From Actinomycetes bacterium (lineage in GTDB: Bacteria; Actinomycetota; Actinomycetes; Actinomycetales; Microbacteriaceae): a stretch of DNA of 9,830 nucleotides. The position numbers and the translations under genes are program-made. The DNA is taken from assembly GCA_023450335.1 (NCBI GenBank), contig JAEXHA010000010.1, positions 1-9,830 of the forward strand, in the 5' to 3' direction. Shown piece by piece: positions 1-5,619 of the stretch. Every line of letters begins with the position of its first letter. The first letter of the stretch is position 1. The notes below the pieces were generated by a model. The model saw only the letters and a list, made by a program, of their open reading frames with translations, was not told the DNA's origin and searched no databases.

Positions 1-549
1 CCCTGGGAGGCGGCCGGGGCCCGGGTCGTCGACGACATCACGCCGTTCGAGCAGCGCAAGCTGCTGCTGCTCAACGGCGGCCACCTGCTGCTGGCGTTCC
101 AAGGCCTCGCCCGCGGTCATGAGACGATCGCCGACGCCGTGGCCGACCCGGCGTGCGGGCGCGATCTCGAACGCTTCTGGGACGAGGCCGCCCGCACCGT
201 GGGGCCGCAGGTCGACCCCGATGCCTACCGCACCGCCCTGCGCGAGCGCTTCGGCAATCCTCGTATCGCACACCGGCTCGACCAGATCGCCGTCGACACG
301 GTCACCAAGCTCCGGCTGCGCGTGGTGCCGGTCATCCGCGCCGAGCGGGCGGCCGGTCGTGACGGCGCAGGGGCGCTGGCGATCATCGCCGCGTGGCGCG
401 ACGCGATCGACCGTGGCGTACTGCCCGACCAGACGGCGTGCGGGTCCCCGCACGCGGCGTTGACCGCGTTGATGTCGGGGCTGCCCGACGCCGAAGCCGA
501 GGCGATCGCCGCCGCCGCCGCGCGCGCGGTGTCGGGCGCGGCGGGCTGA
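1..549 (+). CDS. Mannitol dehydrogenase family / fructuronate reductase (UxuB-type), C-terminal part
   Basis: The reading frame is open from the first base to the TGA at 547-549, giving 182 residues with the start off the left edge. The GTG at 139 is internal, because family-like sequence continues upstream of it. Near the fragment's N-terminus it reads FEQRKLLLLNGGHLLLAF. This holds the K-x4-N-x2-H signature (K20, N25, H28 of the fragment) of polyol-specific long-chain dehydrogenases, which forms the catalytic site in Pseudomonas mannitol 2-dehydrogenase. The rest is the all-helical C-terminal domain (for example the ETIADAVADP segment). The NAD-binding Rossmann domain lies outside the window. 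Family members reduce fructuronate to mannonate (UxuB) or oxidise mannitol or arabinitol. Next to xylan genes the UxuB role, using glucuronate released from glucuronoxylan, is the more likely one, but this is inferred from context. It is a cytoplasmic enzyme with no membrane segment. Confidence 0.85.
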   Translation, partial: PWEAAGARVVDDITPFEQRKLLLLNGGHLLLAFQGLARGHETIADAVADPACGRDLERFWDEAARTVGPQVDPDAYRTALRERFGNPRIAHRLDQIAVDTVTKLRLRVVPVIRAERAAGRDGAGALAIIAAWRDAIDRGVLPDQTACGSPHAALTALMSGLPDAEAEAIAAAAARAVSGAAG

Positions 550-572
550 CCAGACATCGGGAAACGCCGCGC

Positions 573-583
573 CGAAAGTATCG
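573..583. promoter_or_regulatory. LacI-type operator-like site upstream of the repressor gene
   Basis: The 11-mer CGAAAGTATCG lies inside an imperfect 15-bp dyad (GCCGA-N5-TCGGC, 571-585). It differs by one base from the palindrome CGAAA-S-TTTCG. From memory, this form resembles the CGAA-N-TTCG elements described for BxlR/XlnR-type repressors of Streptomyces xylan genes. It sits 81 nt before the lacI start, so autoregulation is plausible. A GTGGAAT sequence at 601-607 could supply a -10 element, but no convincing -35 is visible. This is inference from the motif only. Confidence 0.45.
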
Positions 584-589
584 GCTGAT

Positions 590-603
590 CACGCGAAAGC
601 GTG
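590..603. other. Short perfect hairpin with GAAA loop
   Basis: CACGC-GAAA-GCGTG is a perfect 5-bp stem closed by a GAAA tetraloop, between the uxuB-like stop and the lacI start. Its core GCGAAAGC (593-600) is the unusually stable DNA mini-hairpin sequence, and in RNA GAAA is a GNRA loop. There is no T-tract after it, so it is not a standard terminator. It could be a second repressor half-site dyad or a weak transcript-end structure. Confidence 0.4.
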
Positions 604-652
604 GAATAATCGGGCCCATTGCGTGGCACCGGCCCGCAGTCGTCGAGTCCCT

Positions 653-656
653 GGAG
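653..656 (+). promoter_or_regulatory. Ribosome binding site deciding the lacI start
   Basis: GGAG ends 7 nt before the ATG at 664. The upstream in-frame TTG at 619 has no comparable site and would add 15 residues in front of the conserved helix-turn-helix, so 664 is the better start. Confidence 0.6.
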
Positions 657-663
657 CCGCTCC

Positions 664-1668
664 ATGTCGCGCACCCGCGTCACCCTGGCCGAGATCGCCG
701 CCGAAGCGGGCGTGTCACTGGCCACCATGTCGAAAGTCCTCAACGGACGCACCGACGTGGCCCCCGCGACCCGGGCGCGCCTCGAAGAACACCTCAACCG
801 CCACGGCTACCAGCGCCGCAACGTCGCACAGCGCTCCGACACGATCGAGCTGGTGTTCCACGAACTCGAGTCCAGCTGGTCGATGGAGGTCATCGACGGC
901 GTCGAAGCGGTCGCGCATGCCGCCGGTCTGTCGGTCGTGCTCACCGTCAGCGGCGATCGCCACGCCCCCTCGTCGGACTGGATCGACGGCGTGCTGCGAC
1001 GGCGGCCGGTCGGGGTGGTACTGGTCTTCAGCGACCTCGCGCGTCCGCACCGCGAGAAGCTGCGGCTGCGCGGCGTCCCGTTCGCGATCGTCGACCCGGC
1101 GGGCGACCCCGCGCCGGACGTACCGTCGGTGGGCTCGGCCAACTGGTCGGGCGGGGTCATGGCCACGCGGCACCTCATCGAGCTCGGCCACCGGCGCATC
1201 GCCGCAATCACCGGCCCCGAAGACATGATGTGCTCGCTGGCCCGCATCGACGGCTACCGCTCGGCGATGAACGCCGCGAACCTGCCCATCGACCCGCGCT
1301 GGATCCGCTTCGGCGACTTCCACCCGCCCGCCGGCGAGACGCACGCGCGCGACCTGCTGTCGGGCCCCGACCGCCCCACCGCGATCTTCGCGGGCAGCGA
1401 CCTCCAGGCCCTCGGCGTCATCGCGGCGGCCACGGCCGCGGGCCTGAGCGTGCCCGGTGACCTGTCGGTCGTCGGCTATGACGACATCGCACTCGCACGG
1501 TGGCTGAGCCCACAGCTGACGACCGTGCATCAGCCGCTGCGGCGTATGGGCGAAGAGGCGGCGCGCCTCGTGCTGCGCCTGGCCGACGGCGAGACCGTCG
1601 ACACGCTGCGCATGGATCTGGCGACGCACCTGGTCGTACGCGGCAGCACCGCACCCCTCACCGACTGA
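664..1668 (+). CDS. LacI/GalR-family transcriptional repressor, probable xylan-system regulator
   Basis: This encodes 334 residues, the usual LacI-family length. Residues 5-55 are the DNA-binding domain: the helix-turn-helix VTLAEIAAEAGVSLATMSKV is followed by LNGRTDVAPATR and a conserved HGYQRRN stretch leading into the hinge. From about residue 60 to 330 it is the periplasmic-binding-protein-like effector domain. Recognisable blocks are ELVFHELESSWSMEVIDGVE, the HLIELGHRRIAAITGP segment, GDLSVVGYDDIALARWLSP and LTTVHQPLRRMGEEAA. The VSLATMSKVLNGRTDVAP style and the ELVFHEL block are typical of actinobacterial regulators beside xylan and xyloside operons (BxlR-like). The effector is probably xylose or a xylo-oligosaccharide, by inference from context. 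It is encoded 166 nt before the xylanase gene in the same direction and has operator-like sites both upstream of itself and upstream of the xylanase, so it plausibly represses both. No residues appear to be missing. Confidence 0.9.
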   Translation: MSRTRVTLAEIAAEAGVSLATMSKVLNGRTDVAPATRARLEEHLNRHGYQRRNVAQRSDTIELVFHELESSWSMEVIDGVEAVAHAAGLSVVLTVSGDRHAPSSDWIDGVLRRRPVGVVLVFSDLARPHREKLRLRGVPFAIVDPAGDPAPDVPSVGSANWSGGVMATRHLIELGHRRIAAITGPEDMMCSLARIDGYRSAMNAANLPIDPRWIRFGDFHPPAGETHARDLLSGPDRPTAIFAGSDLQALGVIAAATAAGLSVPGDLSVVGYDDIALARWLSPQLTTVHQPLRRMGEEAARLVLRLADGETVDTLRMDLATHLVVRGSTAPLTD

Positions 1669-1728
1669 CGCCGCGGCGGTGCGGGCGCCGGGGACGCGAC
1701 GTCCAGACCCCACGTCACGCGCCCGTAT

Positions 1729-1761
1729 CGAAACTTCCGACGGACTTTCGTAACAGTTCCG
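1729..1761. promoter_or_regulatory. Phased operator-like array upstream of the xylanase gene
   Basis: Three adjacent 11-bp blocks are seen: CGAAACTTCCG (1729-1739), ACGGACTTTCG (1740-1750) and TAACAGTTCCG (1751-1761). TTCCG, TTTCG and TTCCG recur exactly 11 nt apart. The first block is one base from CGAAACTTTCG, and the second keeps its right half intact. The outer arms CGAAA (1729-1733) and TTTCG (1746-1750) also form a 22-bp dyad. A direct repeat TTYCGTAAC occurs at 1746-1754 and 1757-1765. Binding by the adjacent LacI-family protein is inferred from position and resemblance to BxlR-type elements. Confidence 0.5.
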
Positions 1762-1778
1762 TAACGCTCCGGTGGAAT
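1750..1778 (+). promoter_or_regulatory. Possible promoter for the xylanase gene
   Basis: GTAACA (1750-1755) and TGGAAT (1773-1778) are separated by 17 nt and each matches four of six consensus bases. Transcription would then begin near 1785, about 50 nt before the start codon. The operator-like blocks overlap or abut the -35 element, which would suit repression. An alternative -10 is TAAGTT at 1794-1799, but it lacks a good -35. This is a weak call by eye. Confidence 0.25.
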
Positions 1779-1822
1779 GTGGCGCCCCCTGCATAAGTTT
1801 GAGGGCACCACAAATACCGCGC

Positions 1823-1829
1823 AAAGGAG
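1823..1829 (+). promoter_or_regulatory. Strong ribosome binding site for the xylanase; decides the GTG start
   Basis: AAAGGAG ends 5 nt before the GTG at 1835. That start puts four arginines immediately before the hydrophobic core of a signal peptide. The upstream in-frame GTG at 1772 would add 21 non-conserved residues and place the ribosome binding site inside the coding region, so it was rejected. Confidence 0.85.
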
Positions 1830-1834
1830 CGCCC

Positions 1835-4800
1835 GTGCGACGTCGCCGTTCTGCCCTCACCGCCCTCGCAGCCGCCACGGCGTTGATCGTGGCTCCCCTC
1901 ATCGCAACCCCGGCCGTTGCCGCGGATGCACCCCCGGATCCCCTGCCCGACGGTCAGACCCTCGTCCACTGGAGCGACTTCGAAGGCACCGACGTCAGCC
2001 CGTGGGTGCCGCGGGGCGCCACGCTGGGCCTGGATGCCGACGCCCGTACCGGCACTCAGGCCTTGAAGGTCTCGGGGCGCACCGCCGCCTGGAACGGCCC
2101 GTCGCTGCCCGGAGATCTGCTCACCGACGGCACGTACCACATCTCGGGCTGGGTGAAGCTGGCCGCCGGAGGGGAGGACGCCGAGCTCAACTTCGGTGTC
2201 AACCAGCCCGGCGCCGAGAACGAGTACCCGTGGGTCGGGTCGCGCGAGGCCGTGACGTCCGCTGAGTGGGTGCAGCTCGCCGGCGATTTCACCGTCGATC
2301 CTGATTTCGCTCCCACGGCCCTCTACATCGAGTCGAGCAGCGCGACGGCCGAGTTCCTCGTCGACGACGTGCTGATCACGCGGTCCACCCCCACCGATGA
2401 CACGCGCCCGCCCGGCACCGCGCTGATCGACGAAGACTTCGAAGACCAGGCGCTCGGGGGCTGGGTCGCCCGGGACGGCAGCGGCGAGGCGTCGCCGACG
2501 ATCAGCGTCGTCCCAGGCGGTGCCGACGAGACCGGATACTCGGCGCAGGTGTCCGACCGCACGCATGAGGGCGACGGCATCCAGTTCGACGTGACCGACG
2601 TGCTGCAGCCGGGTGCCACCTATGACTTCGAGGCCTCGGTGCGCTTCGCCGAGGGGGGCGAGACCGGCCAGGGCCTGTCGGTGTCCATCCGCACGGTGAC
2701 CGGCGAGACGCAATCGTTCGCGAACCTGATCCAGATCGAGGACGCCACCACCACCGGCTGGACGAAGGTCGCCGGCCCCATCACCATCCCCGAGTTCGAT
2801 ACGGCCGCGGAGATCTACTTCGAGGCGCGCTACGAGAGCGGCAACACCTCGACATTCCTGGTCGACGAGATCATGGTCACCGTTCCCGAGCCCTACCAAG
2901 CCGACCTCGGCCTCGAGCCCATCAAGGACACGATCGACTTCCCCGCGGGTGTCGCGATCGACTCGCGTGAGACCACCGGCGCCGCCGCCGAGCTGCTGCT
3001 GCATCACTTCAACCAGATCAGCGCCGAGAACCACATGAAGGTCGAGGCCTGGTATGACGCGGAGCAGAACTTCCAGCGGCACACCGAGGCGACGACCCTG
3101 CTCGACTTCGCACAGGACAACGACCTGCGCGTGTACGGGCACGTGCTGCTGTGGCATTCGCAGACCCCGGAGTGGTTCTTCCAGGACGCCGACGGACGTG
3201 ATCTCACCTCGTCCGACGCCGACCGACGATTCCTCAGCAACCGCCTGAAGGACCACATCGACAACGTGGCCCAGTCGATCTCGGACGACTACGGCCTGTT
3301 CGGGTCGGACACCAACCCCCTCGTGGCCTGGGACGTGGTCAACGAGGTCGTCGCCGACCAGGCGACCGGTGACGGACTGCGCACCAGCCGCTGGTACGAG
3401 ATCTTCGGCGAGGAGTTCATCCATCTGGCATTCCAGTACGCCGACGAAGCGTTCAACCACACGTATGCCGCCGAAGGCATCGATCGGCCGGTGAAGCTGT
3501 TCATCAACGACTACAACACCGAGCAGGCGGTCAAGGGCGCGCAGTACGAGGCGCTTGTGCAACGACTGGTGGATGCCGGAGTCCCCATCGACGGCGTCGG
3601 CCACCAGTTCCACCTCTCGATCGACACCTCGCTGGCCTCGCTGCAGGCCGCGCTCGACCGGTTCGCCGGGTTCGGACTGCTGCAGGCGGTCACGGAGCTG
3701 GACATCACGATCAACCCCGCCAACGAGGCGAACCTCATCCGCCAGGGCCACTTCTACCGTGATGTGTTCGCGCTGCTGCGCGACTACCACGCGAACGCGC
3801 CGGCCGCCGAGAAGCTCTACTCCGCGACGATCTGGGGGCTGACCGACACCCGGTCGTGGCGCGCCGAGCAGATGCCGCTCGCGTTCACCGGTGAGCTGCA
3901 GGCCAAGCCCGCTTACTTCGGCATCGTGGGTGACGAGTCCGGGCTGCCGCCGCTGCTCACCACGGCCAACGTGTTCGGGGGCGACGTGGCGCTGGCCGAC
4001 GGATTCGCCGACGCCATCGAGTGGCGCAACCTGCCCGAGAATCCCCTGACCGGCGAGGCTGGCGGCTTCCAGCTGCGATGGAGCGACGACCACCTCACGG
4101 CGCTGGTCCGCACCGTCGCCGAGCCCGAGCGCATCGAGTTCGACTACGACGACGCGGAGCTGTTCTACGAGGAGGGCGCCGCCGGTTCGCTCTCCGGCAT
4201 CCACACCGTCGCAGGCGGTGAGCATTTCACCGCCGTGCACCTGCCGCACACCGGCGTCACCCAGGGGGCGACGGCGAAGTTCGACGTGCGCGTGGTCGCA
4301 GACGGCGCGGTCGTCGGCGCCTGGAACTCGCCGGGCGCACAGGGCCAGCTCACGTTCCTCGAACCGCTGAAGTACATCGAGGTCCCCGAGCTGGATGCGC
4401 CGACCATCGACGGTGCCGACGACGATGCCTGGGCGGACGCCACGGTCGTCACGACCGGCACGACCGTCGAGGGCAGCGCCGACGGCGCGTCGGCCGAGGT
4501 GCGCACGCTCTGGAACGGCAACCGCCTGTATGTGCGGTTCGACGTGACCGACGCGGTCATCGACTCGAGCAACAGCGACCCGTGGAACCAGGATTCGGTC
4601 GAACTGTTCCTGGACCTGGGCAACGCCAAGAACGGCGCGTATGGTCCGAACGACACGCAGATCCGCGTGACGCTCGACGGTTCGCTCTCGTTCGGCACCG
4701 GCGACGCGGCAGCGCAGGGCGCCCGGGTCGCCGCGCACGCCACCGGGCTGACCGACACCGGGTACATCGTCGAACTGGCGATCGATCTGGTCGGCCAGTC

Positions 4801-5446
4801 GGGCGGGCAGAGCGACGTGCCGCTGGGCGGGCTCGACACCTTCCACGGCATCGACTTCCAGGTCAACGACGGTCGGGACGGCGCGCGCTTCGCGGTGCAC
4901 ACGTGGGCAGAGCCCACCGGCACCGGCTACCAGAACACGGCGCGCTGGGGCGTCGCACGACTGGTCGCCGCGGGCGAACCGGGCGAGCCGGGTGAACCGG
5001 GTGAGCCGGGCGAACCGGGTGAGCCGGGACCGGGCGAGCCCGGAGGCCCGGGTGAGCCGGGTGCCGCGTGGGCGACCATCGAAATCGGCACCGGCCGCGT
5101 GGCGCAGGGCGGCACCCTGCCGGTGAGTGTCAGCGGGCTGGCGCCGGGGCAGCAGATCAGCGCGACGCTGTTCAGCGACCCGATCGTGGTGCGCGCCATC
5201 CCCGCCGCCGATGCACAAGGGCAGACGGCCTTCACGGTGGCGATCCCCGCCGACCTGCCGCTGGGTGCCCACACGCTGGTGATCGAGTCCGGTGACCTCG
5301 ACCCGATCAGCCTCGCGGTCACCGTGATCCGTCCACTTGAAGCCACCGGCGGCCAGGTGCCATGGGGCATCGGGCTGGTGGGCGCGGCGCTGCTGACGCT
5401 GGGGGGACTGCTGGTATACCTCCGTCCGCGCCGACGGGTGAGCTGA
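1835..5446 (+). CDS. Secreted, wall-anchored modular GH10 endo-beta-1,4-xylanase (CBM22-CBM22-GH10-CBM9-like-CBM9)
   Basis: This encodes 1203 residues. Residues 1-29/30 form a signal peptide: RRRR, a hydrophobic core, then ATPAVA-A. About 43-182 and 196-352 are two CBM22-like modules, each opening with a DFE motif and closing with FLVDD/FLVDE. About 357-700 is the GH10 barrel: ENHMK at 398-402, GHVLLWHS with H441, the acid/base E504 in WDVVNEV, FINDYNTE, GVGHQFHLS, the nucleophile E621 in VTELDI, and IWGLTDTRSWR. About 704-838 is a weak CBM9-like stretch. About 839-1045 is a clear CBM9 with DPWNQDSVELFLD. Residues 1047-1075 are a Gly-Glu-Pro repeat linker, followed by an Ig-like domain to about 1166. 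The end is LEATG (1168-1172), a hydrophobic helix and RPRRRVS, which is a sortase-type signal. It hydrolyses xylan backbone outside the cell and is probably held on the wall. It is likely controlled by the LacI protein encoded just upstream. All catalytic residues are present. Confidence 0.95.
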   Translation: MRRRRSALTALAAATALIVAPLIATPAVAADAPPDPLPDGQTLVHWSDFEGTDVSPWVPRGATLGLDADARTGTQALKVSGRTAAWNGPSLPGDLLTDGTYHISGWVKLAAGGEDAELNFGVNQPGAENEYPWVGSREAVTSAEWVQLAGDFTVDPDFAPTALYIESSSATAEFLVDDVLITRSTPTDDTRPPGTALIDEDFEDQALGGWVARDGSGEASPTISVVPGGADETGYSAQVSDRTHEGDGIQFDVTDVLQPGATYDFEASVRFAEGGETGQGLSVSIRTVTGETQSFANLIQIEDATTTGWTKVAGPITIPEFDTAAEIYFEARYESGNTSTFLVDEIMVTVPEPYQADLGLEPIKDTIDFPAGVAIDSRETTGAAAELLLHHFNQISAENHMKVEAWYDAEQNFQRHTEATTLLDFAQDNDLRVYGHVLLWHSQTPEWFFQDADGRDLTSSDADRRFLSNRLKDHIDNVAQSISDDYGLFGSDTNPLVAWDVVNEVVADQATGDGLRTSRWYEIFGEEFIHLAFQYADEAFNHTYAAEGIDRPVKLFINDYNTEQAVKGAQYEALVQRLVDAGVPIDGVGHQFHLSIDTSLASLQAALDRFAGFGLLQAVTELDITINPANEANLIRQGHFYRDVFALLRDYHANAPAAEKLYSATIWGLTDTRSWRAEQMPLAFTGELQAKPAYFGIVGDESGLPPLLTTANVFGGDVALADGFADAIEWRNLPENPLTGEAGGFQLRWSDDHLTALVRTVAEPERIEFDYDDAELFYEEGAAGSLSGIHTVAGGEHFTAVHLPHTGVTQGATAKFDVRVVADGAVVGAWNSPGAQGQLTFLEPLKYIEVPELDAPTIDGADDDAWADATVVTTGTTVEGSADGASAEVRTLWNGNRLYVRFDVTDAVIDSSNSDPWNQDSVELFLDLGNAKNGAYGPNDTQIRVTLDGSLSFGTGDAAAQGARVAAHATGLTDTGYIVELAIDLVGQSGGQSDVPLGGLDTFHGIDFQVNDGRDGARFAVHTWAEPTGTGYQNTARWGVARLVAAGEPGEPGEPGEPGEPGEPGPGEPGGPGEPGAAWATIEIGTGRVAQGGTLPVSVSGLAPGQQISATLFSDPIVVRAIPAADAQGQTAFTVAIPADLPLGAHTLVIESGDLDPISLAVTVIRPLEATGGQVPWGIGLVGAALLTLGGLLVYLRPRRRVS
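4973..5059 (+). repeat. In-frame 9-bp tandem repeat encoding a Gly-Glu-Pro (collagen-like) linker
   Basis: Six consecutive units of GGYGARCCG encode GEP, followed by GP, GEP, GGP and GEP (residues 1047-1075 of the xylanase). The units alternate synonymous codons (GGC/GGT, GAA/GAG), so the DNA is less uniform than the protein. The linker separates the CBM9 module from the Ig-like and anchor region. Pro-rich acidic linkers are common spacers in surface glycosidases. The strict Gly-X-Pro pattern is also the pattern of bacterial collagen-like segments, though this one is short. Confidence 0.9.
5336..5446 (+). other. C-terminal cell-wall sorting signal of the xylanase
   Basis: LEATG (residues 1168-1172) lies 31 residues from the C-terminus. 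A run of about 20 hydrophobic residues (IGLVGAALLTLGGLLVYL) and a basic tail (RPRRR) follow. This is the layout of a sortase substrate. The motif is closer to the LAxTG form used by actinobacterial class E sortases than to classical LPxTG. If no sortase acts, the helix would still tether the enzyme to the membrane. Confidence 0.7.
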
Positions 5447-5464
5447 CCCGATACAGCACACCCG

Positions 5465-5491
5465 GGGCCCGCGGCGTCACGCCGCGGGCCC
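5465..5491 (+). terminator. Hairpin terminator after the xylanase gene
   Basis: A perfect 12-bp stem (GGGCCCGCGGCG with its complement) has a 3-nt TCA loop and starts 19 nt after the xylanase stop. CTTCGTCTGCT follows, with no long T-run, as is usual for high-GC actinobacteria. It points along the xylanase transcript. Confidence 0.8.
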
Positions 5492-5569
5492 TTCGTCTGC
5501 TCGAGGTCCGAGCGCCGGTATCCACCCCGCCGCCACAACCGCGGAACGCCGAGGGGGCCTGCGGCCCGA

Positions 5570-5603
5570 CGAAGGGCCGGGAGCGTGTGCTCCCGGCCCT
5601 TCG
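5570..5603 (-). terminator. Hairpin terminator after the GH3 gene (minus strand)
   Basis: A perfect 15-bp stem (CGAAGGGCCGGGAGC with its complement) has a 4-nt GTGT loop, 16 nt beyond the GH3 stop. Read on the minus strand the stem is followed by TCGGG, with no T-run. It probably ends the uptake/beta-xylosidase operon and, together with the hairpin at 5465-5491, insulates the two convergent transcripts. Confidence 0.75.
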
Positions 5604-5619
5604 AACAGCTGACGGAGTG

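Noticed and set aside
619..663. Extended TTG start for the LacI protein
   Set aside because: The extra 15 residues are not family-like, and the GGAG before 664 gives a properly placed start.
393..1460. Plus-strand frame of 355 codons overlapping the uxuB-like end and lacI
   Set aside because: It is Arg-rich, spans two real genes in another frame and has no domain.
715..1902. Minus-strand frame of 395 codons opposite lacI
   Set aside because: It is a shadow of the repressor gene in GC-rich DNA and runs across the regulatory gap into the xylanase signal peptide.
4973..5059. CRISPR-like short repeats
   Set aside because: The units are 9 bp, in frame inside a gene, with no spacers.
1715..5461. 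Very long minus-strand open frame (1248 codons) opposite the xylanase gene
   Set aside because: Its translation is Arg/Gly/Val/Asp-rich with no recognisable domain and exactly mirrors a gene with clear catalytic motifs. Long antisense frames are expected when third codon positions are almost all G or C.
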